This document shows positions 7,717-14,659 of a stretch of DNA of 64,000 nt, one piece after another (position 1 is the first letter of the stretch; each line of letters opens with the position of its first letter). Location of the stretch: contig JAIBBZ010000018.1 of assembly GCA_019694435.1 (NCBI GenBank), positions 1 through 64,000 on the forward strand. The letters are read 5' to 3'. Below the pieces are notes generated by a model that was not told the DNA's origin, did not search any database, and saw only the letters and a list, made by a program, of their open reading frames with translations. Position numbers and translations under genes: made by a program. The DNA is from Pirellulales bacterium (lineage in GTDB: Bacteria; Planctomycetota; Planctomycetia; Pirellulales; JAEUIK01).

Positions 7717-9678
7717 GTGGCCGAATCGACTGCCGTTTGGAGCCCGCCCCAAGAGCCGAGCGCGTTGCCCGAGAGCTTAAGGACCGATCCGGCACGCCTG
7801 GCCGCGGTCGTCCGGTTCTGGCAGCTCGCGACGCAGCTCGACGCCGAACGGTTCTGGGGGGCCGCTCTCGACGAATTGGCGGCCGCGCTCCCGGCCGATT
7901 ACGTCGCCCTCGCCGCGGCCAGCGCCGGCCGTTGGCATGTCGCTCATCAGTCGGGCCGCTCGCGACCGCTGCCTACCGATCTGTTGGCCGACTGTCTCGA
8001 CGCCGATCAGCCGCGCGGCCGATCGGGCTGGGTCGCGGCGCCGATCGCGGCCCGATCGACTTCGCCGCGCGTGGTCGTGGCGAACCTGCCCGGTCGCGAG
8101 CCGCTACGCGAAGGCCTCGCTCGGCTAGTCGCCTTGGCCGGCATCCTCAACGACGCGTCGGGCGCGCAGCGCTCGCTCGACGCCTTGCGCCGGCGGCTCG
8201 ATCGCCTCGAAGCGGTGATGCAAATCACGGCCCGTTGGTATCAGGCCCAAGACACCGAAGAACTGCTCAAGGAGATGGCCCAAGCGGCGACGCGATTGTT
8301 GAGGGCGGATCGGGCGAGCATTTTTCTCTGGGACCGTCGAGCCAAGTCGCTCGTGGCGCGCCCGGCCTTGGGCGTGGCCGGGGGCGAGCTGCGTATTCCG
8401 GACGATACCGGCATCGTCGGGCAGGTCATCCACACCGGCGAGACGCGGCGCGTCGACCTGCACGCGGACCAGGGTGAAATCGATCGACAGGTCGATACCC
8501 GGCTGCGGTACGAGACCAAAACGCTGCTGTGCGTCCCCTTGCGCGGGCGCGAAGGCGAAGTCATCGGCGCCTTCGAAATGATCAACAAGCTCGTCGGGAA
8601 CTTTACCGACGAGGACGAAGCGGCCCTGCTCGAATTGGCAGCGCACGCCAGTACGGCGCTGGAAAACACCCAGGAGCGCGCCGAGCTGCTCAAGAGCCGG
8701 CAACAGCTTACCGATCGGGCCGCCGAACAGGTGCGGCTCGTGGGGGCCAGCCCGGCGATCGAGGCCTTGCGTTCGACCATCGGCCGCGTGGCCAGTACCG
8801 ATCTGGCGGTGCTCATCTTGGGCGAAAACGGTACGGGCAAGGAGGTCGTCAGCCAATCGATCCACTATTTGAGCCAGCGCCGCGAACGCCCCCTGATCGC
8901 GGTGAACTGCGCGGCAATCAGTGAAACGCTGATCGAAAGCGAACTGTTCGGCCACGAGAAGGGGGCCTTCACCGATGCTCGCGAAAGCCGCGCCGGCAAG
9001 TTCGAACTCGCCTCGGGTGGAACGCTGTTTCTCGACGAGATTGGCGATTTGAGCCTCGCCGGCCAGGCGAAATTGTTGCGCGTGTTGGAGGACAAGATCG
9101 TGGTTCGCGTCGGCGGCTCGCAGGCGATCCCGACGGATACCCGCGTGATCGCGGCGACGAACCAGGACCTGGCCGCGATGGTGCGTGCGAAGAAGTTTCG
9201 CGAAGACCTTTATTTTCGCCTCAATGTGGTGACGCTGGTGTTGCCGCCGTTGCGCGACCGCGCCGACGATGTGCTGCTGCTGGCCGAGCACTTCCTGGGC
9301 GAATTCTGCGCGCGTGCGCGTCGGCGGCCATTGCGGTTCTCGCCCGAGGCCAGGCGGCGCATGCAGCAGCACACCTGGCCCGGCAACGTGCGCGAGTTGC
9401 GGAACCTGATGGAGCGGCTGGCCTTCTTGTTGCCGGGCGAGCGCATCGAAGCCGACGACCTGGCTTTTGCGCTGGCCCCCGCCGGCGATCAGCCTCCGCT
9501 CGTCGCGGGCGACCTGACCCTGAGTGAGGCCACGGATAAATTTCAGTCGGAGTACATCCGCAAGGCGATCGGCCGCGCCCGGGGCAACATGAGCGACGCG
9601 GCCGAGCAGTTGGGCCTGCATCGCTCGAACCTATATCGCAAGATGCGCCTCTTAGGGATGGAAGAAAAAAGCCGCTAG
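7717..9678 (+). CDS. Sigma-54-dependent transcriptional activator (GAF - AAA+ - Fis-type HTH)
   Basis: A 653-residue bacterial enhancer-binding protein. A GAF-like sensor covers roughly residues 165-315. The AAA+ sigma-54 interaction domain follows, with Walker A GENGTGKE (369-376), the sigma-54-contacting GAFTDA loop (416-421), Walker B FLDE (D440, E441) and an arginine-finger region. The C-terminus (SDAAEQLGLHRSNLYRKM) is a Fis-type DNA-binding helix-turn-helix. It resembles FhlA/NorR-type activators, in which GAF binds a small ligand or nitric oxide; the signal here is unknown. There is no receiver domain, so it is not phosphorylated by a histidine kinase. GTG at 7717 is preferred for its ribosome binding site; GTG at 7696 is also in frame. 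Confidence 0.93.
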   Translation: MAESTAVWSPPQEPSALPESLRTDPARLAAVVRFWQLATQLDAERFWGAALDELAAALPADYVALAAASAGRWHVAHQSGRSRPLPTDLLADCLDADQPRGRSGWVAAPIAARSTSPRVVVANLPGREPLREGLARLVALAGILNDASGAQRSLDALRRRLDRLEAVMQITARWYQAQDTEELLKEMAQAATRLLRADRASIFLWDRRAKSLVARPALGVAGGELRIPDDTGIVGQVIHTGETRRVDLHADQGEIDRQVDTRLRYETKTLLCVPLRGREGEVIGAFEMINKLVGNFTDEDEAALLELAAHASTALENTQERAELLKSRQQLTDRAAEQVRLVGASPAIEALRSTIGRVASTDLAVLILGENGTGKEVVSQSIHYLSQRRERPLIAVNCAAISETLIESELFGHEKGAFTDARESRAGKFELASGGTLFLDEIGDLSLAGQAKLLRVLEDKIVVRVGGSQAIPTDTRVIAATNQDLAAMVRAKKFREDLYFRLNVVTLVLPPLRDRADDVLLLAEHFLGEFCARARRRPLRFSPEARRRMQQHTWPGNVRELRNLMERLAFLLPGERIEADDLAFALAPAGDQPPLVAGDLTLSEATDKFQSEYIRKAIGRARGNMSDAAEQLGLHRSNLYRKMRLLGMEEKSR

Positions 9679-9856
9679 CGGCCGGCGCTGGTCGGCCGTC
9701 GCGCCAGGTGGCGAACCCGGCTCGGGGCCCTCGGCGCAGTGCGTCCGATCGAGACCCTTGCCGCCGGGGGCTCAAACGGTACCATAACCGGAATCCTTCG
9801 CCCGCAGCCTGCCGCGGCCCAGCCGCAAGAGTGCCATAAAGCGCGGCGCCGGATAC

Positions 9857-9929
9857 GCCCTCTTAGCTCAACTGGCAGAGCAAGTGACTCTTAATCACTA
9901 GGTTGTAGGTTCGAGTCCTACAGGGGGCA
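9857..9929 (+). tRNA. tRNA-Lys (anticodon CTT), integration target
   Basis: A 73-base cloverleaf can be drawn: acceptor GCCCTCT/AGGGGGC with one G-T pair, D stem GCTC/GAGC, anticodon stem AGTGA/TCACT with loop CTCTTAA (anticodon CTT at 9890-9892), T stem GTAGG/CCTAC with loop TTCGAGT, and discriminator A at 9929. CCA is not encoded. The last 20 bases are the attachment core of the adjoining integrated element, so the 3' end of the gene is supplied by the hybrid left att site while the tRNA stays intact. The integrase gene overlaps its last 32 bases on the other strand. Confidence 0.95.
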
Positions 9930-11178
9930 TATGTTCATTTGTGCAGCAGTCGCCTAGGATCGGCACCGCAGGTACGTAGTCGCTTTCTTGCTCGCCGCAC
10001 TCGCGCACGAGCGACTCTGAATCACTCCCGGCGACCGTAGCGCGCGCCGGATTGCGCGCCGCCTCTCCTGGCTTGGCCACGGCACGCGTGAAGTGATCCT
10101 CGGTCACCTGCAGGTAGTGCCGCCGTGCAACCGCCTGTGAATTGCCGAGCCACTGGCAGACCACATGCGAGGGGAAGGATTCTTCCAGCTCCGTCTGCCG
10201 CGTGCTGCGCAGGTTTTGGAACAGCTTCGGCCAGGGCGTCAGGCCGGCTGTTGCGATGATCCGTTCTAGGCGCGTGCGGAAGTTCTTGCTGCTTCCCTGC
10301 TCGCGGCCGATGGTCAGCACGAACTCGGCGCCGTCGGGCGCCTCGCCCCAGGCGGCGTCCAGGTAGGTCCGCAGCTCTGCGAAGATCGGAACCACGCGCG
10401 ACTCGCGGCCCTCGTGGCGTTCAGTCTTGGGTGAACGCACCGTCATGCGACTGCCCGCCCAATTGATATCCGACCAACGCAGCCCCGTGACCTCGCTCGG
10501 GCATCGCAGCCCGCCAAATCGCGCCAGGGCGAACAAGAGCCGCCATTGGGAGTTCGGGCAGGCGTCGAGCACCTTGCTGGCTACCTCGCGGGAAACGAAA
10601 TGCTGCCGCTCCGGGTTGGCCTTCACAGCACAGCCCTTCAGGTCGGCAAACGGGTTTTCTCGGATGAGCTGCTTGCGGACGGCAGCGCGAAAGAACTGCT
10701 TGGCTCTGCCACAGTGCCGCGCGGCCGTGTTCGTGCCAACGCGCGACAGGAGCCAGCGTTGGTACTCGTCGGCATCGCCAGGCGTGATGGCGCGCAGCGA
10801 GCGGTCGCAACCAAAGAACTCGACGAGGTACCCGCGCGATTGCTTCAGGTTGACGATCGTTCGCGCCTTGGCATCCGTTCGGCCTGCAATGTAGCCGTCG
10901 AGGTACGTACCCAGCAGCGCGTTGCCTCGCGCTGCCACGAGGCCCGCAGCGGCGAGCCGGTCGTGGAATTCATCGCCGAGGCTGGCGAGCCAAACGCCGG
11001 TGGAATCTTCAACGGCGCTGCCAGCAAGCCTGGCTGCAACCAGCCGTTCGACATGCGTTCGCACTACGGCTGCCGCCCTCAGAGGCATTTTGCCGAGCCG
11101 GATCGTTCGACGCTTGCGGTCCGGCGCTTTGAACACGATCCGCCGGTTGCCGGCTTTGTCCGTGCAGATGCTTGCCAT
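9898..11178 (-). CDS. Tyrosine recombinase/integrase with its 3' end in the tRNA gene
   Basis: A 426-residue phage-type integrase catalysing site-specific insertion and excision. An N-terminal SAM-like/core-binding region (about 85-180) precedes the catalytic domain. Active-site candidates are R225 (GGLR), K251, R324 (in QNLR) and the nucleophile Y355 (RRHYLQV), with W343 in the WLGN motif. The usual HxxR box II histidine is replaced by Q321, a variant I associate with planctomycete integrases. The last residues (MPPVGLEPTT) are encoded by the att core and the tRNA gene. In the excised circle the frame would run past the core into the 19424-19654 segment and gain about 69 residues. Confidence 0.93.
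   Translation of the reverse strand: MASICTDKAGNRRIVFKAPDRKRRTIRLGKMPLRAAAVVRTHVERLVAARLAGSAVEDSTGVWLASLGDEFHDRLAAAGLVAARGNALLGTYLDGYIAGRTDAKARTIVNLKQSRGYLVEFFGCDRSLRAITPGDADEYQRWLLSRVGTNTAARHCGRAKQFFRAAVRKQLIRENPFADLKGCAVKANPERQHFVSREVASKVLDACPNSQWRLLFALARFGGLRCPSEVTGLRWSDINWAGSRMTVRSPKTERHEGRESRVVPIFAELRTYLDAAWGEAPDGAEFVLTIGREQGSSKNFRTRLERIIATAGLTPWPKLFQNLRSTRQTELEESFPSHVVCQWLGNSQAVARRHYLQVTEDHFTRAVAKPGEAARNPARATVAGSDSESLVRECGEQESDYVPAVPILGDCCTNEHMPPVGLEPTT
9910..9929. repeat. Left attachment site core (direct repeat 1)
   Basis: TTCGAGTCCTACAGGGGGCA, the T-loop, 3' T-stem arm, 3' acceptor arm and discriminator of tRNA-Lys. The identical 20 bases recur at 19634-19653. The flanking bases differ on both sides (G vs C before, T vs C after), so the shared core is exactly 20 bp. 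Confidence 0.93.
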
Positions 11179-11640
11179 GCTTCACTTCCTCAGGCTGATC
11201 GCAATTCCCAAATGTTCCGCGAGTCGCCCCGCCTTGTCGAGCCGCAGGGTTTGCTGGCCCACCACAAGGCGCGAAGGAGGCGGCCGTACACCTAGCGCCG
11301 CCGGTTGCTGTGTCGCGGTCGGTCCATGTGCAGCACCTTCCCTCAAGGGCTCTGCTGGAAGTTGTTTTCGTGCATCCATGCGGCTGGCCGTGTTTGTAGA
11401 CCATTGGCGCGCACTACCCCTAGGAATACTGTCACAACACGCCCGGAGGACACTGCCTCTTTGGGGTACTCATTTCCGGCTCGCGAGCCGTGGCAGTTGT
11501 CGGCAAGCGGTAGCCGCCGACTTAGCTTCCAAGTTGATCGCTCAACCAGTTGCCGCCGATGGTGCGCTTGGGGCCATCGGCCTGCCTACGACAGTCGCTC
11601 CGGGGTGTTGGCCGCGTTTTCGTGCTGCCACGCGGCGGGG
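11179..11640. other. Gene-poor interval behind the integrase start
   Basis: About 460 bases upstream of the integrase gene within the element. Reading frames exist on both strands but none has a convincing start, ribosome binding site or protein-like composition. It should contain the integrase promoter and probably integrase or excisionase arm-binding sites, which I cannot identify by eye. Confidence 0.4.
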
Positions 11641-11853
11641 TCAGGTGTGGGCGATTGGGGCGCCGATCTTTGGCAAGTTCAGGTGGCAACCGTTGCCACC
11701 TGGAGCCCGCTTGGTGCCGACGGCGGGGCTGTTTTTGCAAAACAAGCCACCGCAAAGAGAACGCGGTGGGGCCCGGCCAAGCGCGGGCGTGTGATGCGAC
11801 CCGACGAAACCAGTCGCGTCTGCAATGTTGACAGGCGGCAATATGCTGGCCAT
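11641..11853 (-). CDS. Possible small protein of unknown function (70 residues)
   Basis: Minus-strand frame starting ATG at 11853 (MASILPPVNIADATGF...) with a GGAG eight bases upstream. It lies between the zinc-finger protein and the integrase on the same strand. Composition is protein-like, with two HH/CGG-type patches (SHHTPALG, SLCGGLFC) but no recognisable domain. The stretch PGGNGCHL near the C-terminus is encoded by palindrome copy A (11680-11702), so part of the coding sequence is a repeat. A plus-strand promoter-like element overlaps its start. It could be spurious; no function is proposed. Confidence 0.35.
   Translation of the reverse strand: MASILPPVNIADATGFVGSHHTPALGRAPPRSLCGGLFCKNSPAVGTKRAPGGNGCHLNLPKIGAPIAHT
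11680..11702. repeat. Element palindrome, copy A
   Basis: Perfect 23-base inverted repeat: arms CAGGTGGCAAC and GTTGCCACCTG around a single C. Member of a four-copy family (A-D) restricted in this window to the integrated element; the outer CAGGTGG/CCACCTG arms are invariant and the inner four bases vary in a compensating way. Confidence 0.85.
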
Positions 11854-11856
11854 GAT
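11828..11856 (+). promoter_or_regulatory. Candidate sigma-70 promoter, plus strand
   Basis: A perfect -35 hexamer TTGACA (11828-11833) is followed after 17 bases by CATGAT (11851-11856), which matches the -10 consensus at four of six positions. Transcription would start near 11863, only about 17 bases before a strong terminator hairpin. Confidence 0.45.
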
Positions 11857-11862
11857 TCGGTC

Positions 11863-11915
11863 TCCGCTCTCTCGCATTAGCCCGGCCAGGTTGGCGCCTG
11901 TGCCGGGCGTTTTTT
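11863..11915 (+). ncRNA. Candidate short RNA between promoter and terminator
   Basis: A transcript from the promoter at 11828-11856 to the terminator at 11880-11915 would be about 53 nt and too short to encode a protein. No known RNA family is recognised. It lies opposite the 5' leader of the possible 70-residue gene and downstream of the zinc-finger gene's 3' end, so an antisense role is conceivable. The inference rests only on the promoter-like and terminator-like elements. Confidence 0.3.
11880..11915 (+). terminator. Intrinsic terminator, plus strand
   Basis: Stem GCCCGGC (11880-11886) with GCCGGGC (11902-11908), extended inward by CAGG/CCTG with a one-base bulge and a six-base loop, followed by G and six T's (11910-11915). 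It is a strong rho-independent terminator, though no long plus-strand gene precedes it. Confidence 0.7.
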
Positions 11916-11937
11916 GCGCCCGGCGTGCCGGTGGTCG

Positions 11938-11961
11938 TCAGGTGGATACGTATCCACCTGA
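11938..11961. repeat. Element palindrome, copy B
   Basis: Perfect 24-base palindrome with arms TCAGGTGGATAC and GTATCCACCTGA and no central base. Relative to copy A the inner arm changes CAAC to ATAC, and the opposite arm changes GTTG to GTAT, so pairing is kept. It begins 8 bp beyond the stop codon of the zinc-finger gene. Confidence 0.87.
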
Positions 11962-11968
11962 GGCGACT

Positions 11969-12433
11969 CTATGTTGCTGGGCTTTGTGCTTTCTCCGGCG
12001 GGCCGATGGCATGTTGCGTCAGGTGCTCCCGCCGATACATTTCCGGCATCGCATTCCAGCGTTCGGCGCTCAAAAATCCGGCGTCCTCACAGTGACGGCA
12101 TCCGTTGCCGAGGCATCCAGGACAAACCGCGACGGGGATTCCGCTGCGAAGGTGCTCGGCATGGCGCCGCAGATCAAAGATTCCAAGCTTTACGTGGGCT
12201 TGCGCAAGGAGCTTCCGGTTTGCCGACAGGCGCTCTTGCAAGTCGATGGCCTCGTCTAAGCGGCGCACGAGCGCGAGAAACTCGCCCACCTGTCCGAAGC
12301 CCGTACGCGCGAGCCGATCGGGAACAGGCACGCCGAACTGATCGACCACGACGCGTTGGGCTGTGACGGGGTCAGTTGCCAGCCCAGGCATCCGCTCCAG
12401 CCATCGATCTAATATCTGCGCGGTCCTAGGCAC
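11969..12433 (-). CDS. Element protein with a four-cysteine zinc-finger-like motif
   Basis: A 154-residue protein of unknown function. Residues 40-90 are predicted helical by composition (Leu/Ala/Arg-rich, with heptad-like LVRRLDEAIDLQERL). A knuckle C104-x2-C107-x4-C112-x2-C115, followed by AGF, could bind zinc, in the manner of DnaJ-like or phage DNA-binding fingers. The start is a GTG at 12433 that overlaps the end of the HTH gene by 8 bp, with GAGG eight bases upstream, so translational coupling is likely. It probably acts with the HTH protein in element control or DNA processing; that is inference from position only. Confidence 0.65.
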   Translation of the reverse strand: MPRTAQILDRWLERMPGLATDPVTAQRVVVDQFGVPVPDRLARTGFGQVGEFLALVRRLDEAIDLQERLSANRKLLAQAHVKLGIFDLRRHAEHLRSGIPVAVCPGCLGNGCRHCEDAGFLSAERWNAMPEMYRREHLTQHAIGPPEKAQSPAT

Positions 12434-12788
12434 GTTGGACCTCGCTTTTCCTCGGCGCTTGCCGCGCGGATTTGCGGTTCGCGCCGCTCGACTGCTGGAC
12501 CCACTCGCGCAGTGCATCGACCGAGAACAGCCGCCGACCGCCGACGATGAGGGAAGGGACGACGCCGCGACGCGCGAGCCGGTGTAGCTGGCTCTCGGAT
12601 ATGCTCAGCAGCACAGCAGCATCAGCGAGCCCTACGTTTATTGGCTGATGCTGCTCGGCGCGAGTGAACGACTCCCGAAGTGTCTCGCGGATCGCGGGCA
12701 CCACGACCTCACACATGGCCGCCGTGACGGCTGACGCTAAAGCGCGGGCAAGCGATTCCTCAATCGAGCTGGAGGACTTAGCGATCAT
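12426..12788 (-). CDS. AlpA/excisionase-like helix-turn-helix protein
   Basis: A 120-residue protein with a winged-helix HTH_17-type domain at about residues 50-95: LADAAVLLSISESQLHRLARRGVVPS, then a GGRRLFSVDALREWV wing typical of MerR-like excisionases and AlpA regulators (the quoted stretches are not contiguous). A helical region precedes it and a basic tail follows. In integrated elements such proteins direct excision or activate int transcription. The start ATG at 12788 has GGAAGGG upstream. A candidate structured leader with an intrinsic terminator lies 72 bases upstream, so expression may be attenuated. The zinc-finger gene overlaps its 3' end. Confidence 0.8.
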   Translation of the reverse strand: MIAKSSSSIEESLARALASAVTAAMCEVVVPAIRETLRESFTRAEQHQPINVGLADAAVLLSISESQLHRLARRGVVPSLIVGGRRLFSVDALREWVQQSSGANRKSARQAPRKSEVQRA

Positions 12789-12854
12789 CGTGATGCCACC
12801 ACCCTTCCACGCTTGACAAACTCATCTTGAACTCGCGATTTAGTTGCCGATAAA

Positions 12855-13060
12855 CGACAAAAGCCCCGTCGCCGGCTCGATGCCGACACGGGGCTTCGGG
12901 GGTTCCGAACGCCTACCTCAGGCCTGCGGCCACGAGGCATTTGTTTTTATCCCTGGGCGCAAAAATGGCGGCCCAGAGATTAGCGAGATCGCGTGGCCGC
13001 CAAGTTCGCCTACGGGAAACGGTTCCCAGGGCGTTGTTTGGAATGATCGCGATCTCGCTA
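12855..13060 (-). ncRNA. Candidate structured RNA or attenuator leader of the HTH gene
   Basis: Read on the minus strand from a predicted start near 13060. P1 is a perfect 13-bp stem formed by 13048-13060 and 12981-12993. It encloses P2, with CGCC/GGCG and GGGAA/TTCCC steps. P3 is a 10-bp hairpin, 12971-12980 with 12949-12958, containing one G-U pair. A further perfect 9-bp pairing (12992-13000 with 12926-12934) overlaps P1 by two bases and would form a pseudoknot or an alternative fold. A terminator hairpin ends the region 72 bases before the HTH start codon. A promoter-like element precedes it. No known riboswitch class is recognised. It could instead be a free-standing small RNA. Confidence 0.5.
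12861..12896 (-). terminator. Intrinsic terminator in the HTH-gene leader, minus strand
   Basis: A 9-bp outer stem AAGCCCCGT/ACGGGGCTT plus an inner CGGC/GCCG step with a five-base loop. On the minus strand it is followed by TTTTGTCGTTT, a moderate T-rich tract. It separates the promoter-like element at 13066-13095 from the HTH gene. Confidence 0.65.
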
Positions 13061-13065
13061 TGGAA

Positions 13066-13095
13066 ATAATAACATTGCCCGTTCGGGTCAGGCAA
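13066..13095 (-). promoter_or_regulatory. Candidate sigma-70 promoter, minus strand
   Basis: On the minus strand TTGCCT (13095-13090) and TATTAT (13071-13066) are separated by 18 bases; the -10 hexamer matches consensus at five of six positions. The predicted start lies at the first base of the 13-bp P1 stem of the leader RNA. Confidence 0.5.
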
Positions 13096-13146
13096 GAGAG
13101 CCGGAATTTTTTTAACGGTTCCCGTTCCAGCCGAAGGGGTGTGGCT

Positions 13147-13791
13147 ATGCGAGACTGGTTTTACCTGAATGACTTCGGCGATGAGCTGGGGCCATTTACC
13201 GCCGACGAACTGAAGGGCCTGGCCGCCGCTGGCACTCTCAACGCGGACACGATCATTCGCCGGGGCTCGACAAACAAGCGGGCGAAGGCTAGCCAGGTCA
13301 AGGGGCTCTGGCCTAACGGTGCGCCGCCCGCTTCAACGTGCGATCCCTCGGAAGTTGAAGACGCGCGGTCCTGGCACTTTCAGCAGGCCAGCGGTCGCGA
13401 GATTGGCCCACTGACGAGGGTCGAATTGCGTGAATTGATCGACCAGGGCATCGTCACGCCTGACACGCTCGTGCGACTGGAGCCAGATGATCGCTGGCTG
13501 CCGGGTGCGTTGATGCGCGAACTGTTTCCACCTGTTCCCAAGACTGCCACGACGTCGGCATCGCCTCAGGAGGCTCCCGCGCGACATGCAGACGAGGACG
13601 AACGGCGCTGGATGTGGGCGATAGCGATCGTGTCGCTGGCCATGCCTTGCGTCGGCGTGCTATTTGCGATTCTTCGAGCCCTCAATGGTCGATGGGAGAC
13701 TGCCGCGAAGCTTTTCTTGCTGTCAATCGCCGGCTGGTTCTTCTGGTGGTACGTGTTCTTTGTTGCCGGTGCGTTGGCCAAGTACCACTAG
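13147..13791 (+). CDS. Membrane protein with two GYF_2 (DUF4339) domains
   Basis: A 214-residue protein. Two tandem GYF_2-type modules occupy roughly residues 3-58 (WFYLNDFGDELGPFTADEL) and 77-130 (WHFQQASGREIGPLTRVEL), each with the W-x-GP(F/L)-EL pattern and about 70 residues apart. A Pro/Ala-rich linker follows, then two hydrophobic segments near residues 157-178 and 188-210, the second ending at the C-terminus. GYF_2 domains are thought to bind proline-rich peptides at the cytoplasmic face. ATG at 13147 has AAGGGG about eight bases upstream. It is the only plus-strand gene in the left half of the element. Its function there is unknown. Confidence 0.75.
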   Translation: MRDWFYLNDFGDELGPFTADELKGLAAAGTLNADTIIRRGSTNKRAKASQVKGLWPNGAPPASTCDPSEVEDARSWHFQQASGREIGPLTRVELRELIDQGIVTPDTLVRLEPDDRWLPGALMRELFPPVPKTATTSASPQEAPARHADEDERRWMWAIAIVSLAMPCVGVLFAILRALNGRWETAAKLFLLSIAGWFFWWYVFFVAGALAKYH

Positions 13792-13801
13792 AGGGGGCTC
13801 G

Positions 13802-13826
13802 CCAGGTGGAAACCGTTACCACCTGG
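13802..13826. repeat. Element palindrome, copy C
   Basis: 25-base near-perfect palindrome: CCAGGTGGAAAC, a central C, then GTTACCACCTGG, with one A/A mismatch. It lies 10 bp beyond the stop of the GYF-domain gene and overlaps the 3' end of the convergent 78-residue gene. Confidence 0.8.
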
Positions 13827-14052
13827 AAACCGGGTCAGTGCGTTTCGCTGATGGCCGTGCGCGGCCGCTGATTTTAAGCTCAACCACGCCATGAAAGCCT
13901 GGCTGGCTGGCGATCCTGAGCAGCCGATCGAGCTGCGCGTGCGCCGCATCGGACACGGCGCCGTTGGCGACTCCACGGTCAACGGCGGCAGGCTCGATTC
14001 GCTTCGTGAGCCGTCGCTGAACTGTCGAGCGATCGACGAGCCTCTGGTTCAT
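13816..14052 (-). CDS. Small element protein of unknown function (78 residues)
   Basis: Basic, probably helical protein (MNQRLVDRSTVQRRL..., HAQLDRLLRIASQPG). The ATG at 14052 has AAGGAAG seven bases upstream, which makes translation credible. It is the last gene of a minus-strand series TerS-like / 161-residue protein / this gene, 61 bp after its neighbour. The C-terminal codons run into palindrome copy C. No domain recognised; a DNA- or RNA-binding role is possible from charge only. Confidence 0.5.
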   Translation of the reverse strand: MNQRLVDRSTVQRRLTKRIEPAAVDRGVANGAVSDAAHAQLDRLLRIASQPGFHGVVELKISGRARPSAKRTDPVSRW

Positions 14053-14113
14053 GGCAGTTACTTCCTTGCTGTCACGACGGCGCACGACATCGCACTTGGC
14101 CGACAGGTTCCGC

Positions 14114-14599
14114 CTACAGATCGTCTGCGCACTTGCCGACGGCAGCCAGCCCCCTGGCGTCGATCTCCAGCTTTGAGGCGCGTTCACGAATCTCGGCCTC
14201 GTTGATGCCTTCGCTCAGGCCTTCCCAGTAGCCCCGCGCCAAATAGGAGCCCACGAGCGGGCCCACGTACAGCTTGCCTGTGCCGAAGTCGGCCACGGCC
14301 GCCACGGCAAGGCTTTGCGGCCTCCCGTTAGCCGGTGGCGCCGCGAACATGAATCGATCGTCGCCCTGCTTGGCGATGAGCTTCCAGGTGGCAAGCCTTT
14401 CGTGCGTGAACGCCGGGGTTGCGAGGGGTTCGGTCTGGGTGGGCGACTGATCATGGGCTGCGTTGCCCTGGGCGGCTGCGACATGTCCCTGCGTCATCAG
14501 CTTGATCTGGGCGAGGATTTCCTCGTCGGTCATTTCCAACGGGAACTGCAAGCGGATTGGTTTGGCGGCCTGATCTTGTTCGCGATTATGGTCAGCCAC
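14114..14599 (-). CDS. Element protein of unknown function (161 residues)
   Basis: Starts with GTG at 14599 (MADHNREQDQAAKPIRLQFP). An acidic short helix MTDEEILAQIKLM (residues 23-35) precedes a Gln/Ala-rich linker. The C-terminal half (about 68-160) alternates hydrophobic and polar residues (FMFAAPP, AVAAVADFGTGKLYVGPLVGSYL) as in a small alpha/beta domain. It lies 60 bp downstream of the terminase-small-subunit-like gene on the same strand and is probably co-expressed. I do not recognise the family. Composition and position support a genuine gene. Confidence 0.6.
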   Translation of the reverse strand: MADHNREQDQAAKPIRLQFPLEMTDEEILAQIKLMTQGHVAAAQGNAAHDQSPTQTEPLATPAFTHERLATWKLIAKQGDDRFMFAAPPANGRPQSLAVAAVADFGTGKLYVGPLVGSYLARGYWEGLSEGINEAEIRERASKLEIDARGLAAVGKCADDL

Positions 14600-14659
14600 G
14601 GCGCGATCTCTTTCAGCAATCGTTCCTGCCCGCCTGGGTCTTTCTTGTTGGCGGTCAGC

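Noticed and set aside
11305..11880. A 191-codon plus-strand frame ending right at the intrinsic terminator.
   Set aside because: Cys/Arg/Trp-rich composition, no ribosome binding site and no protein-like pattern. The terminator can be explained by the nearby promoter instead.
13010..13030. GGGAA-ACGG-TTCCC inverted repeat, similar to the inner part of the element palindromes.
   Set aside because: It lacks the CAGGTGG/CCACCTG arms and is part of the leader RNA hairpin P2, so it was not counted as a fifth copy.
12913..13095. A 60-codon minus-strand frame in the leader of the HTH gene.
   Set aside because: Its TTG start coincides with the -35 hexamer of the predicted promoter, so the start would not be in the transcript; the region is better explained as structured RNA.
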